Notes: generated by a model not told the origin, from the sequence alone. 64,000 nt of DNA from Candidatus Accumulibacter cognatus (GCA_013414765.1 CP058708.1:2785553-2849552); one strand, 5' to 3'. Positions 26,440 through 36,845 are shown, numbered from the stretch's first letter. Numbers and translations: made by a program.

Positions 26440-26886
26440 ATGAGCCAAACGGCCCAGACCTTTGTGATCCTGATGGCCGAGGACGAGCCGGCCGATGCCT
26501 ATCTGCTCAAGCTGGCATTGGGCGAAAGCTGCATTGCGGCCGATTTGCAGCATGTCGTCGATGGTCGCGAGGCGCTCGAGTATCTGCGGCGCCAGGGGCC
26601 GCGTTTCGCCCAGGCAAGCCGCCCTGATCTGATTCTGGTCGATCTCAACATGCCGCGCATGGACGGCCGGGAGTTCCTGGCCGTCGTCAAGGAGGATGCC
26701 GATCTGCGCGATATTCCGGTAGTCGTGCTGAGCACCTCGCAGGTTGAACGCGATGTGCTCGCTGCCTACCGTCTCGGTGCCGCCGGCTACATCGCCAAAT
26801 CGCCTGATGTCAATGTGTTCATCAACGACATCCGTCGCTTGAGCGATTACTGGGCTTCGCAGGTCCGCTGGCCGAATTGTCGATGA
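26440..26886 (+). CDS. Single-domain response regulator (Rcp1-like)
   Basis: A 148-aa receiver-only protein: acidic pocket MAEDEPADAYLLK, phosphoacceptor Asp in LILVDLNMPRMDGREFL, Thr/Ser switch in VVVLSTSQ and Lys in YIAKSPD. The extended loop and segment order match the Rcp1/phytochrome-partner type of response regulator. Lacking an output domain, it probably relays phosphate or acts by protein contact, most simply from the kinase just upstream. Confidence 0.9.
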   Translation: MSQTAQTFVILMAEDEPADAYLLKLALGESCIAADLQHVVDGREALEYLRRQGPRFAQASRPDLILVDLNMPRMDGREFLAVVKEDADLRDIPVVVLSTSQVERDVLAAYRLGAAGYIAKSPDVNVFINDIRRLSDYWASQVRWPNCR

Positions 26887-28118
26887 ACGAGTCATGCCGA
26901 GGCTGTGCTGGGGGGGCTCAAGTTCAACTGCGCAAGGATGCTTGGTTAAAACCATGGCGCTTGCCGCACAATGGTGCTTTGATGAGAGCTGAGCAGAGCG
27001 AGACAGAGAACAGACGGAGAACAATGGATGAGTGAGTCAGCTCGAAGGCGGATTTCGATTCTGGTGGTCGAAGACGATCCCGGTGATCTGGGCCTGATCC
27101 AGGTCAATGTCCGCCTTGCCGGCATCAGACGTGTTGGCGACCGGGATCCGGTCGTCTGGGCGCCGACGCTTGCGCAAGGGGTCGTCGCCGCCACTGCCAG
27201 CAAGCCGGATGTCATCCTGCTCGATCTGTCACTGCCGGATTCCACAGGACTGGAGACGGTCGAGGCGATGCGAGCCGTGGCGCCGGAGGTGCCGATCATT
27301 GTTCTGACAGGTCAGGACAACCATCGACTTGCCGAGGAGGCGTTGCAGGCCGGCGCGCAAGACTACCTGGTCAAGGGCCAGTTTCAGCACGATGCGCTCG
27401 GTCGTGCCATTCGGCATGCGCTGGTTCGCCAGAGACTCGAATCCCGCCTCAGTCTTTTCAGGGCGGCACTCAATTCCGTGGCCAATGGCATCCTGATCAC
27501 GGACATCCATTCGACGATCGAATGGGCCAATCCGGCATTTACCCGCATGACCGGGTTTTCGCTGGCGGAAGCCGTGGGGCGCCACCCCGGCGAAATGCTC
27601 AATTCCGGGAAGCAGGATCAGCCATTCTACCAGCGTATGTGGGAAACCATTCTGGCCGGCCGGGTGTGGACTGGCGAACTGATCAACCGCCGCAAGGATG
27701 GAAGTCTCTATGCCGAGGCGCTGACCATCTCCCCGGTTACCGACAGTAACGGCAGGATTCAGCATTTCGTTGCCATCAAACAGGATATTTCAGAACGTAA
27801 GGCCAACGAGGAGCGCGTTCAACATCTCGCCCACCATGACCAGTTGACGGACCTGCCGAACCGCAGCCTGCTCAGCGATCGACTCTTCCAGGCGCTGGCG
27901 CAGGCCCGTCGGGACCGCGGTATAGTGGCCCTGATGTTTATCGACCTCGACAGGTTCAAACCGGTCAACGACACCCTCGGCCATGACATCGGCGATCTTC
28001 TGCTCAAGGAAGTGGCATTCCGTCTGCAGGCTTGCGTACCTAGCAGCCTGTCGGACTTTACCCTTGCCGCCCGCTGAATATGCTACAATCATAGCCGTTC
28101 CAGGAACGGAGGTCCGGC

Positions 28119-29477
28119 ATGTCCCATTTCATCGTCACCGATCGCAAGACCGACTACCTGCTGCCGCCGTCACTCGACGATTGGTTGAACGAGGATCATT
28201 TGGCGCGATTCATTGTGGAGGTGATCGACTCGCTTGATTTGTCGAAGCTGACGCGGCAGTACGCTGGACGGGGATCGAAGGCGTACCATCCGGCGACGCT
28301 GCTGGCCATTCTGGTCTATGGCTACGCGACGGGTATTTTCTCCAGCCGCAGGCTGGAGCAGGCGACCTACGATTCGGTCGCCTTTCGCTACATTGCCGCC
28401 GGCAGCCATCCCGATCACGACAGCCTGGCGACGTTCCGCCGGCGTTTTCTGGAGGAACTGAGCGACTTGTTCGTGCAGGTTCTGGAGATGGCCCGGGAGA
28501 TGAAGCTGCTGAAACTGGGCAATGTCTGTCTTGACGGCACGAAGATTCAGGCCAACGCCTCCCGCCACCGTGCGCTTTCGCACGGCCACATTGAAAAGCT
28601 GGAAGCGCAACTCAAGGCGGAGGTGCAGGAACTGTTCGCGCTGGCCGAACAGGCGGATCAGGCGGAGGTTCCGGACGGCGTCAGCCTGCCGGAAGAAATC
28701 AAGCGCCGCGAAGATCGGCTGGTGGCGATGGCGGCGGCCAAGGCGAAGATTGCGGCGCGGGCCGAGGAGCGCTATCAGCGAGAGAAGGCGCAGTACGACG
28801 AGAAGATGGCGCGGCGCAAGGCGAAAGAAGAAGAGACCGGCAGGAAGTGGGGGGGCAGAGTGCCCAAAGCCCCCGAGCCCGGCGTACGGGACAGTGACCA
28901 GATCAATCTGACCGACGAAGAATCGCGCATCATGCCGGTGGCCGGTGGCGGCTTCGAGCAGGCGTACAACGCCCAGGCGGCGGTTGATCCCGCGACCCTG
29001 CTGGTGGTGGCGGTCGGCGTGACGCAAGCCCCCAACGACAAGGAGCAGGTCGAGCCGATGCTGGCGACGCTCCAGGCGCAGGCCGATGGGCTGGGTTCCG
29101 TGCACGGGATGATCGCCGACACGGGCTTCTACAGCGAGAAGAACATCAAGGCGTGCGAGGCGGCCGGCATCGTCCCCTTGATCGCGGTGGCGCGCGACGA
29201 GCACCATCCTGACTGGCGGGAGCGGCATAGCGAACCGGCCGCGCTACCGGAGAATGCGACACCCGTGCAGGCCATGTCGCATCGTTTGAAGACCAGAGCG
29301 GGGCGAGCGCTCTATGCGTTGCGCAAGCAGACCGTCGAGCCGGTCTTCGGCATCATCAAGTCGGTCATGGGCTTTCGCCAGTTTTCCTTGCGGGGTTGGC
29401 AGAAGGTCACCGGGGAATGGACGCTGGTCTGCCTGGCGTGGAATTTGAAGCGCATGGCCAAGTTGCGCCCGCAGTAG
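28119..29477 (+). CDS. IS1182 family transposase
   Basis: A 452-aa DDE transposase with an N-terminal helical domain (YHPATLLAILVYGYATGI), FRRRFLEELSDLF, the catalytic Asp region CLDGTKIQANAS, a charged coiled-coil insertion (about residues 160-250), DTGFYSEKNIKACE, and a C-terminal EPVFGIIKSVMGFRQFSLRG with the Glu. A GGAGG site precedes the ATG. The reading frame is complete for this family. Confidence 0.94.
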   Translation: MSHFIVTDRKTDYLLPPSLDDWLNEDHLARFIVEVIDSLDLSKLTRQYAGRGSKAYHPATLLAILVYGYATGIFSSRRLEQATYDSVAFRYIAAGSHPDHDSLATFRRRFLEELSDLFVQVLEMAREMKLLKLGNVCLDGTKIQANASRHRALSHGHIEKLEAQLKAEVQELFALAEQADQAEVPDGVSLPEEIKRREDRLVAMAAAKAKIAARAEERYQREKAQYDEKMARRKAKEEETGRKWGGRVPKAPEPGVRDSDQINLTDEESRIMPVAGGGFEQAYNAQAAVDPATLLVVAVGVTQAPNDKEQVEPMLATLQAQADGLGSVHGMIADTGFYSEKNIKACEAAGIVPLIAVARDEHHPDWRERHSEPAALPENATPVQAMSHRLKTRAGRALYALRKQTVEPVFGIIKSVMGFRQFSLRGWQKVTGEWTLVCLAWNLKRMAKLRPQ

Positions 29478-29499
29478 AGAAAAACGAGGAAAAAACCTC

Positions 29500-29535
29500 A
29501 AAAAGGCCGGAAAATCGACAAATTCCGGCCTTTTT
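29500..29535 (+). terminator. Intrinsic terminator at the 3' end of the IS
   Basis: GGCCGGAA and TTCCGGCC pair across a 10-nt loop, with an A-run before and TTTTT after, so it could work in both directions. Located 23 bp after the transposase stop, it should cut read-through into the interrupted gene and the GGDEF-EAL gene downstream. Confidence 0.8.
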
Positions 29536-29897
29536 CATGCCGAAAAGTAAAATTTGTCGGTTTCCCGGGCGCCAAGTCCGACAGGCTGCTAGGGACTCGG
29601 ATACCGTTTCACGCTTCGGTGGCGATGAATTCGTGATTCTTCTGGCGCAAATCGAAAAGGCGACCGATGCCGTCGTCGTGGCAGGAAAGCTGCTGGCCGC
29701 TCTCGACCGTCCGTTTCTCATCGGTCCTCATCACATCAGCCTCTCGGGGAGCATTGGCATCGCGGTTTATCCGCAGCACGGCGAAGATGTCAACCAGTTG
29801 TTGAAGAATGCCGACATTGCCATGTATCATGCCAAGACGGCTGGCCGCAACTGCTACCGGTTTTTCCGGGAAGTCACTGAAGTAACAGAGGGCTGAC

Positions 29898-32156
29898 ATG
29901 CCTGACACGCCGGCATTGATGTCTGGCTGGGTGCACATTGGCGGTGCAGTCGTGCTGCTGCTGATGGTCTTCCTGATTCGCTCGTATCAGCAGCGGATCG
30001 ATGAGGTGCGTCGCCTGGGCAGCGATCTTGCCCAATGCGACAGAGAGTTACAGGTACGTCAAGCCGATTGCGAGCAGATCATCACGGCGAGAAGGGAAAT
30101 GGAGGCCGCCCTGCACGAGCAGCAGGAGTTTTTCCGGCTGATCGCCGAGAGTATCGGCGAACATATTGCCGTTCTGGATCTGCAGGGGCGGCGCGTGTAC
30201 AACAGTCCTTCGTATCGGCAATTCTTCGGCAATGCGCGGCAACTGCCCGGGACCGATTCTTTTGCCGATGTCCATCCCGATGATCGAGAGCGGGTACGGC
30301 GGGTTTTCAACGAAACGGTGCAAACCGGCGTCGGGCAGGAGATCGAGTATCGCCTGATACGACACGATGGTAGTGTTCGGTACATGGCGTCAGTCGGCAA
30401 AGTGATTCAGGACAAGGACGGCCAGGCAGTTCGTGTCATCGTTGTCGCGCACGACATCACCGATCGAAAGCAGGCGGAACAGTGGGAGCGAATTGCTGCG
30501 ACCGCTTTCGAGTCGCAACAGGGCATGTTCATCACCGACGCCGCCGGGGTGATCCTGCGAGTCAACCAGGCGTTTACCGAGATTACCGGCTATAGCGCCG
30601 AAGAATGCATCGGCCAGACCCCAAAGTTGCTCAGTTCCGGGCGCCACGACGCCGCTTTTTATGCCGCGATACGCCACAGTCTTGAACGCCAGGGTTCATG
30701 GCAAGGCGAGATCTGGAACCGGCGCAAGAACGCCGAAATCTTCCCGGAATGGCTGACGATTTCCGCCGTGACCGACAACGAGGGCAGGGTCACTCACTAC
30801 GTTTCGACGCTGGCCGACATCAGCCTGCGCAAGGCCGCCCAGGAAGAAATCCAGCAACTGGCTTTTTATGATGCCCTGACTCGCCTGCCGAACCGCCGTC
30901 TATTGCAGGACCGCCTGCGGACGGCCATGGCCGCAAGCGCACGCAGTGGCCGCCAGGGTGCCTTGCTGTTCATCGATCTTGATAATTTCAAGACGCTCAA
31001 CGATACGCTCGGGCACGACATGGGGGACTGCCTGTTGCAGCAGGTTGCCAAGCGATTGTTGGCCTGCGTTCGCGACCGCGATACCGTTGCCCGTCTCGGT
31101 GGCGACGAGTTTGTGGTGATGCTCACCGGTCTGGATAGGCGACCGCAGGAAGCGGCTACCCAGAGCCGGATCGTCGGCGAGAAGATCCTTGCGGCACTCA
31201 ACCGACCCTACGATCTGGCCGGTTCCGAGTACCATAACACGCCGAGTGTCGGGATCACCTTGTTTGGCAGCCAACAGGATGCGGTCGACGAACTGATGAA
31301 GCGGGCCGATCTGGCGATGTACGATGCCAAGGCGACCGGTCGCAATACCTATCGCTTTTTCGACCCCCAGATGCAGGCCGTAGTCACCGCCAGGGCAGCC
31401 CTTGAGAGAGATTTCCGGGAAGCGCTGCAAAGGCAGGAACTCTTCCTTTGTTACCAGCCACAGGTCGACCGGGCTGGCCGCATCGTCGGCGCCGAGGCGC
31501 TGGTTCGCTGGCGGCATCCGCAACGCGGTCTGGTGTCCCCTGCCGAGTTCATTGCTCTCGCCGAGGAAACCGGACTGATCCTGCCGCTCGGTCTATGGGT
31601 GCTGGAGACCGCCTGTGCGCAGACGACAGTCTGGGCGGCACAAGCGGGACGGGAAGAGTTTACGGTCTCGGTGAATGTCAGTGCACGTCAGCTACGGCAA
31701 CCCAACTTTGTCGAACAGGTACTGGGGGTTCTCGCGAAAACGGCAGCCAATCCGCGCAACCTCAAGCTGGAACTCACCGAAAGCATGTTGCTCGACAATG
31801 TCCAGGAAATCATCGCCAAGATGACGGTGCTAAAAAAACACGGCGTCGGCTTCTCTCTCGACGACTTCGGCACCGGTTATTCGTCTCTTTCTTATCTGAA
31901 ACGACTTCCGCTCGATCAGTTGAAGATCGACCAGTCGTTCGTGCGAGACCTGTTGAGCGATCCCAACGACGAGGCCATCGCACGGACCATCGTCGCCCTG
32001 GCCAGCAGCCTCGGCCTGGAGGTGATCGCCGAGGGCGTCGAGAGTGTCGAGCAGTGCGACGTTCTGGCGATGCAGGGTTGCCACACCTACCAGGGTTATC
32101 TGTTCAGCCGACCGCTGCCGCTTGCCGAGTTCGAGGCCTTTCTGCAGGCGCATTGA
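29898..32156 (+). CDS. PAS-PAS-GGDEF-EAL c-di-GMP enzyme
   Basis: The 752-aa protein has one N-terminal membrane helix (residues about 11-26, HIGGAVVLLLMVFLIRSY), a coiled coil to about residue 75, two PAS domains (about 75-190 and 200-320), a GGDEF domain (ARLGGDEFVVML with RxxD site RDRD) and an EAL domain (GAEALVRW, DDFGTGYSSLSYL, AEGVESVEQ). Active-site residues look complete in both. The start is 2 bp after the stop of the split diguanylate cyclase gene, so both formed one operon before the IS arrived. Confidence 0.93.
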   Translation: MPDTPALMSGWVHIGGAVVLLLMVFLIRSYQQRIDEVRRLGSDLAQCDRELQVRQADCEQIITARREMEAALHEQQEFFRLIAESIGEHIAVLDLQGRRVYNSPSYRQFFGNARQLPGTDSFADVHPDDRERVRRVFNETVQTGVGQEIEYRLIRHDGSVRYMASVGKVIQDKDGQAVRVIVVAHDITDRKQAEQWERIAATAFESQQGMFITDAAGVILRVNQAFTEITGYSAEECIGQTPKLLSSGRHDAAFYAAIRHSLERQGSWQGEIWNRRKNAEIFPEWLTISAVTDNEGRVTHYVSTLADISLRKAAQEEIQQLAFYDALTRLPNRRLLQDRLRTAMAASARSGRQGALLFIDLDNFKTLNDTLGHDMGDCLLQQVAKRLLACVRDRDTVARLGGDEFVVMLTGLDRRPQEAATQSRIVGEKILAALNRPYDLAGSEYHNTPSVGITLFGSQQDAVDELMKRADLAMYDAKATGRNTYRFFDPQMQAVVTARAALERDFREALQRQELFLCYQPQVDRAGRIVGAEALVRWRHPQRGLVSPAEFIALAEETGLILPLGLWVLETACAQTTVWAAQAGREEFTVSVNVSARQLRQPNFVEQVLGVLAKTAANPRNLKLELTESMLLDNVQEIIAKMTVLKKHGVGFSLDDFGTGYSSLSYLKRLPLDQLKIDQSFVRDLLSDPNDEAIARTIVALASSLGLEVIAEGVESVEQCDVLAMQGCHTYQGYLFSRPLPLAEFEAFLQAH

Positions 32157-32324
32157 CCGCTGGTCGATCAATCCAGTCGATGGGGAGTGGACGTTCTATG
32201 CACGCCAGTCCTATACATGAGAATGCTTTTCCCGTAGAATCCTTGGCTTGTCTTCCGGCATGTCAGGCTTTGCGAAGTTTGTCGGAGCGTACAGGTCTGG
32301 GGTTCGAGTGCATGTCTCGTTATC

Positions 32325-32350
32325 CGGCGGCGCAAGCCGCCGTTTCAGTT
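32325..32350 (+). terminator. GC-rich hairpin after the GGDEF-EAL gene
   Basis: GGCGGC, GCAA, GCCGCC form a short stem-loop followed by GTTTCAGTTT in the 219-bp gap before argD. It is a possible terminator of the signalling operon; the tail is only partly T-rich. Confidence 0.45.
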
Positions 32351-32375
32351 TAAAAGCCTCCGCAATGGGTGGTCC

Positions 32376-33551
32376 ATGTCGCATCTGATGAATACCTATT
32401 CCCGCTTGCCGGTCGCCTTCAGCCATGGCCAGGGCAGTTGGTTGACCGATTGCGATGGCAAGGTCTACCTCGACGCCCTGGCGGGGATTGCAGTCAACAC
32501 CCTGGGGCACAACCATCCGGCACTGGTCTCGGCGATTGCGGCGCAAGCCGGGCGTCTGCTGCACTCGTCGAATCTCTATCGCATTCCGCAACAAGAGCAG
32601 CTCGCCGACAAACTGGCCGCGTTGTCGGGGATGGACGAGATCTTCTTCTGCAATTCAGGCTGTGAAGCCAACGAGGTGGCGATCAAACTGGCGCGTCTCT
32701 ATGGTCATCGGCAGGGCATTGCTGCGCCGGCAACGATCGTCATGGAGAAAGCTTTCCATGGCCGCACCATGGCAACCCTTTCGGCGACCGGCAACCGCAA
32801 GGCGCAGGCGGGTTTCGAGCCGCTGGTGTCGGGCTTTGTGCGGGTTCCCTACAACGATCTCGATGCGATTCGTGCAATCGCCCGATACAACAAGAATATC
32901 GTTGCGGTGATGCTGGAAATCGTCCAGGGCGAGGGTGGCGTCAACAGCTCCGACATTGATTTTCAACGGGGTCTGCGAGCGCTTTGTGACGACCGGCAAT
33001 GGCTGCTGATCTGCGACGAGGTGCAGTGCGGCATGGGTCGTACCGGGCGCTGGTTTGCATTTCAGCATGCGGGCATTGGTCCTGATGTGGTGACCCTGGC
33101 CAAAGGCCTCGGCGGCGGCGTGCCGATCGGCGCCTGTCTGGTCGCCAGGCAGGCGAGCGGCCTGTTCGAGCCGGGTAATCATGGTTCGACCTTCGGTGGC
33201 AACCAGTTGGCGACGACCGCCGCCTTGGCGACCATCGAAGTCATCGAGCAGGAAGGTCTGATCGAGCACGCGCTTGCTATCGGCACGGCCATCCGAGCAG
33301 GCCTGACGCGTGCACTGGCCGGCTGCTCAGGCCTGGTGACCATCCGCGGCCAGGGGCTGATGATCGGTATCGAGCTTGATCGTCCCTGCGGCGAACTGGT
33401 GACGCGTGCTCTCGATGCCGGGTTGTTGATCAATGTCACTGCCGACAAGGTGGTACGTTTGTTGCCTCCCCTTACCTTCAGTACCGACGAGGCGCACGAG
33501 CTGGTGTCGCGACTGTCGAAACTGATTCGTGATTTTCTCGAAATTCCCTAG
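32376..33551 (+). CDS. argD: Acetylornithine aminotransferase
   Basis: ArgD converts N-acetylglutamate semialdehyde to N-acetylornithine with PLP. The 391-aa product has the class III aminotransferase features: FCNSGCEANEVAIKLAR, KAFHGRT, the ICDEVQCGMGRTG cofactor segment, and the PLP lysine in TLAKGLGGGVPIG. It heads the argD-argF-argG cluster, 11 bp before argF. Confidence 0.95.
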   Translation: MSHLMNTYSRLPVAFSHGQGSWLTDCDGKVYLDALAGIAVNTLGHNHPALVSAIAAQAGRLLHSSNLYRIPQQEQLADKLAALSGMDEIFFCNSGCEANEVAIKLARLYGHRQGIAAPATIVMEKAFHGRTMATLSATGNRKAQAGFEPLVSGFVRVPYNDLDAIRAIARYNKNIVAVMLEIVQGEGGVNSSDIDFQRGLRALCDDRQWLLICDEVQCGMGRTGRWFAFQHAGIGPDVVTLAKGLGGGVPIGACLVARQASGLFEPGNHGSTFGGNQLATTAALATIEVIEQEGLIEHALAIGTAIRAGLTRALAGCSGLVTIRGQGLMIGIELDRPCGELVTRALDAGLLINVTADKVVRLLPPLTFSTDEAHELVSRLSKLIRDFLEIP

Positions 33552-33562
33552 AGAAGACCTCC

Positions 33563-34513
33563 ATGAGCCGCATCAAACACTTTCTTCAGTTCAAGGACTT
33601 CACACGTGCGGAGTTTGATCATCTCCTGGAGCGCGCGCGCTGGATCAAGGCCGAATTCAAGGCCTATCGCAAGTACTGGCCACTCAGCGATCGCACCCTG
33701 GTGATGATCTTCGAGAAGGCCAGTACCCGTACTCGTCTGTCGTTTGAAGCCGGCATGCAGCAACTTGGTGGTACGGCAATCTACCTCAACAGCCGCGACT
33801 CGCAGTTGCAGCGTGGCGAGTCGATCGAAGATGCTGCACAAGTGATCTCGCGCATGAGCGACGTGGTGATGATCAGAACTTTCGAACAAGCAATAATCGA
33901 GCGTTTTGCGGACCACTCGCGGGTGCCGGTGATCAATGGCTTGACCAACGAGTATCATCCTTGCCAGATCCTGGCCGACATTTTTACCTTCGTTGAGCAT
34001 CGTGGTCCGATTCAGGGAAAAACCGTCGCCTGGATCGGCGATTCGAACAATGTCTGCAACACTTGGCTGCAGGCCGCCGAGGTGCTTGATTTCAAGGTGC
34101 AGGTGTCGACACCGCCGGGCTACGAGGTGGCTGCCGACCGGGCTGGCCTGCATGGCAGCGATCACTTCGAACAATTCGCAGACCCGATGGACGCCGCGCA
34201 CCTTGCCGATCTGGTGACCACCGATGTGTGGACCTCGATGGGCTTCGAGGCCGAGAACGAAGCGCGTCGGCATGCCTTCGCCGCTTGGCAGGTCGATACC
34301 GAGATGATGCGCGTCGCGCGTCCCGAGGCGCTGTTCATGCACTGTTTGCCGGTGCATCGCGGTGAGGAGGTCGCTGCAGCAGTCATTGATGGGCCACGTA
34401 GTGTCGTCTGGGATGAGGCCGAGAACCGCATGCATACGCAGAAGGCATTGCTGGAGTATCTGGTGCTGGGCGGCGATGCTTCGAAAATCAATTCAAGCAG
34501 GGAGCAGTCATGA
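33563..34513 (+). CDS. argF: Ornithine carbamoyltransferase
   Basis: Makes citrulline from ornithine and carbamoyl phosphate. The 316-aa protein has the carbamoyl phosphate motif STRTR ([14 protein letters not shown]), the HPCQ-type segment [10 protein letters not shown], the ornithine loop around DVWTSMG, and HCLPVHRG near the C-terminus. Its stop overlaps the argG start (ATGA), implying translational coupling. Confidence 0.97.
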   Translation: MSRIKHFLQFKDFTRAEFDHLLERARWIKAEFKAYRKYWPLSDRTLVMIFEKASTRTRLSFEAGMQQLGGTAIYLNSRDSQLQRGESIEDAAQVISRMSDVVMIRTFEQAIIERFADHSRVPVINGLTNEYHPCQILADIFTFVEHRGPIQGKTVAWIGDSNNVCNTWLQAAEVLDFKVQVSTPPGYEVAADRAGLHGSDHFEQFADPMDAAHLADLVTTDVWTSMGFEAENEARRHAFAAWQVDTEMMRVARPEALFMHCLPVHRGEEVAAAVIDGPRSVVWDEAENRMHTQKALLEYLVLGGDASKINSSREQS

Positions 34514-35739
34514 GTGACATCAGGAAAACCGTTCTCGCCTATTCGGGTGGACTCGACACCTCAGTGATCCTGAAGTGGTTGCAGGATACCTACCGTTGCG
34601 AGGTCGTGACCTTCACGGCCGACCTTGGTCAGGGCGACGAACTGGAAGCGGCGCGTCCGAAAGCGCTGAAGTTCGGCATTGCACCGGAGAATATCTACAT
34701 CGAGAACCTGCGCGAGGAGTTCGTTCGTGACTACGTCTTTCCGATGTTCCGCGCCAATACCCTTTATGAAGGGGAGTATCTGCTCGGCACTTCGATCGCG
34801 CGGCCGCTGATCGCCAAACGGATGATCGAAATCGCCAACCTGACCGGCGCCGAAGCGGTGGCACACGGCGCAACCGGGAAGGGCAATGACCAGGTCCGCT
34901 TCGAACTGGGCGCCTACGCGCTGCGCCCTGATATCCGGATCATCGCACCGTGGCGCGAGTGGGATCTGCTGTCGCGCGAGAAACTGCTGGCGTATGCCGA
35001 GCGCCATGGCATACCGGTTGAAATGAAGCACCGGCAGGGCGGTTCACCGTATTCGATGGACGCCAACCTGCTGCACATCAGTTATGAAGGTCGCCATCTC
35101 GAAGACCCGGCAGCCGAAGCAGAGGAATCGATGTGGCGCTGGACGGTGTCGCCGGAAGCAGCGCCCGACGCTGCCGAGTATCTCGATCTCGAATTCGAGA
35201 AGGGCGATCTGGTGGCGATCAACGGCCAGCGCATGCCGGCGGATGCGCTGCTGGAACTGCTCAATCAGCTCGGCGGCAAGCACGGCATAGGCCGCATCGA
35301 CCTGGTCGAAAACCGTTACGTCGGCATGAAGTCGCGTGGCTGCTACGAAACACCCGGCGGCACGATCCTGCTGCCGGCGCACCGGGCAATCGAATCGATC
35401 ACCCTCGACCGCGAAGTCGCGCATCTCAAGGATGACCTGATGCCGCGTTACGCCAGCCTGATCTACAACGGTTACTGGTGGAGTCCGGAGCGTCTGGCGT
35501 TGCAGACGCTGATCGATCATACGCAGAAATCGGTGAATGGCTGGGTGCGGGTGAAGCTCTACAAAGGGAACGTCATTGTCGTCGGTCGCGATTCGAAGAC
35601 CGATTCGCTGTTCGATCCGACCATCGCCACCTTCGAGGACGATGCCGGTGCCTACGACCAGAAGGACGCCGGTGGTTTCATCAAACTGAACGCGTTGCGC
35701 ATGCGTATCGCGGCCAATCTGGCGGGCCACAAGAGCTGA
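34510..35739 (+). CDS. argG: Argininosuccinate synthase
   Basis: Condenses citrulline and aspartate using ATP. The 409-aa product shows the N-type ATP pyrophosphatase P-loop [14 protein letters not shown], the [13 protein letters not shown] segment and the family's [14 protein letters not shown]. It completes citrulline-to-argininosuccinate after argF; argH is not in the window. A DUF2788 gene follows 18 bp later. Confidence 0.97.
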   Translation: MSDIRKTVLAYSGGLDTSVILKWLQDTYRCEVVTFTADLGQGDELEAARPKALKFGIAPENIYIENLREEFVRDYVFPMFRANTLYEGEYLLGTSIARPLIAKRMIEIANLTGAEAVAHGATGKGNDQVRFELGAYALRPDIRIIAPWREWDLLSREKLLAYAERHGIPVEMKHRQGGSPYSMDANLLHISYEGRHLEDPAAEAEESMWRWTVSPEAAPDAAEYLDLEFEKGDLVAINGQRMPADALLELLNQLGGKHGIGRIDLVENRYVGMKSRGCYETPGGTILLPAHRAIESITLDREVAHLKDDLMPRYASLIYNGYWWSPERLALQTLIDHTQKSVNGWVRVKLYKGNVIVVGRDSKTDSLFDPTIATFEDDAGAYDQKDAGGFIKLNALRMRIAANLAGHKS

Positions 35740-35757
35740 GCGAGGGAGGGTCCGTCG

Positions 35758-35967
35758 ATGTTCGGGTTGACGGAAGAGCAGATTTCGGATTTTGGGATGA
35801 CCTTCGGTGTTGGCGCCTTCATGCTCTTCATGCTTTTCATCATCGGCGAGATCGCCTGGAAGTCGAAAGCCGGAAAGACGGGTACGATCGTGCTTTTTTT
35901 TGTTCTGTCGTTCGGCATGATCGGTTTCATCACCAAGACCATCCTCGAAAAATTGTGGAGAATGTGA
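35758..35967 (+). CDS. DUF2788 small membrane protein
   Basis: A 69-aa protein with two hydrophobic helices ([22 protein letters not shown] and [25 protein letters not shown]). This matches the DUF2788 family of small proteobacterial membrane proteins; the function is unknown. It lies between argG and ppnP, 2 bp before the latter. Confidence 0.85.
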   Translation: MFGLTEEQISDFGMTFGVGAFMLFMLFIIGEIAWKSKAGKTGTIVLFFVLSFGMIGFITKTILEKLWRM

Positions 35968-35969
35968 AC

Positions 35970-36281
35970 ATGTCGCAATTCGACAATGTCAGCGTCGTCA
36001 AACGGGCCAACGTATATTTCGAAGGCCGCTGTGTCAGTCACACGCTCTTTTTGGCCGATGGGACGCGCAAAACCATTGGCGTGATCCTGCCATCGACCCT
36101 GACTTTCACCACTGGGGTTCCGGAAGTGATGGAGGGCGTCGGCGGCTCATGCCGTGTTCGCCTCCAGGGCGAGAGCCTGTGGCGGGAGCATGCGGCCGGC
36201 GACTCATTTGCCGTACCGGGTGATTCGTCGTTCGAAATCGCTTGTGACGAGCCTTATCACTACGTCTGTCACTTCGGGTAA
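35970..36281 (+). CDS. ppnP: Pyrimidine/purine nucleoside phosphorylase PpnP (DUF1255)
   Basis: PpnP is a small cupin-fold enzyme that splits nucleosides with phosphate. The 103-aa product begins [20 protein letters not shown] and contains [28 protein letters not shown] and a C-terminal Y-H-Y-V-C cupin strand, all typical. The longer open frame upstream overlaps argG and DUF2788 and is not used. Confidence 0.92.
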   Translation: MSQFDNVSVVKRANVYFEGRCVSHTLFLADGTRKTIGVILPSTLTFTTGVPEVMEGVGGSCRVRLQGESLWREHAAGDSFAVPGDSSFEIACDEPYHYVCHFG

Positions 36282-36350
36282 GGTCGGCGCTGTCGTCGTC
36301 GACGACTGCCGCCTGCCTACTGCTCACACCCATCTTCAACCGGACGCCAC

Positions 36351-36845
36351 ATGCCTTCATTCGATTTTTCTTCAGAAGCCGACATGGCTGCACTGCACAA
36401 TGCAATCGACGTGACGATGCGAGCGATCGACAATCGTTATGATTTCAAGGGAACGAGTGCCAAGGTTGAGCTGAACGAGAAGGACAAGCTCATCACCCTT
36501 TACGGCGACTCGGAATTCCAGATCGGCCAGATCAAGGACCTGCTCTTTCCGGCGATGGAGAAGAAGGAGAAGGAAAGTACCAAGCGCCTGGAAGATCAGC
36601 CGCAGCAGCGCATCTCCGGCAACAAGGTCAAGCAGGAACTAAAAATCAGGATTGGCATCGAGTCGGAGTTGGCGAAGAAGATCGTCAAGTTGATCAAGGA
36701 CTCAAAAATCAAGGTGCAGGCCTCGATCCAGGGCGACGCAGTGCGTGTCAGCGGTACCAAGCGCGATGAACTGCAGGCCTGCATCGCCATGGTCACCAGG
36801 GCAATCAGCGATTTTCCAATCAAGTACGGCAATTTTCGCGACTGA
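36351..36845 (+). CDS. YajQ family nucleotide-binding protein
   Basis: A 164-aa protein with the standard YajQ start MPSFDFSSEADM and the repeated alpha-beta halves (ITLYGDSEFQIGQIKDLL and KVQASIQGDAVRVSGTKRDELQA). YajQ proteins bind nucleotides, and a Xanthomonas homologue binds c-di-GMP and acts with a transcription factor. That role would fit the several GGDEF and EAL proteins here but is inference for this copy. Confidence 0.95.
   Translation: MPSFDFSSEADMAALHNAIDVTMRAIDNRYDFKGTSAKVELNEKDKLITLYGDSEFQIGQIKDLLFPAMEKKEKESTKRLEDQPQQRISGNKVKQELKIRIGIESELAKKIVKLIKDSKIKVQASIQGDAVRVSGTKRDELQACIAMVTRAISDFPIKYGNFRD

Larger units (their letters stand above)
28044..29588 (+). mobile_element. IS1182-type insertion sequence, 1545 bp, with CTAG target duplication
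   Basis: The ends are inverted repeats beginning CAGCCTGTCGGACTT (28044-28058) and ending with its complement (29574-29588). Both ends are flanked by CTAG (28040-28043 and 29589-29592), a clean 4-bp target duplication. One full-length transposase and a terminator lie inside. All parts look intact, so the element may be active and the insertion recent. Confidence 0.93.
27028..29896 (+). pseudogene. REC-PAS-GGDEF diguanylate cyclase split by an IS element
   Basis: The 5' part (27028-28043) encodes a receiver (VVEDDPGDLGL, Asp in VILLDLSLPDS), a PAS domain (about residues 145-255) and the first half of a GGDEF domain (LTDLPNRSLLSDRL). The 3' part (29593-29896) holds the rest: RDSDTVSRFGGDEF, SGSIGIAVYP and ADIAMYHAKTAGRNCY. 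Removing the 1545-bp IS and one CTAG copy restores a continuous 440-codon frame, including the RxxD inhibitory site (RDSD). As it stands, the frame enters the IS and stops at 28077, before the GGDEF motif. The next gene starts 2 bp after its stop. Confidence 0.93.
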
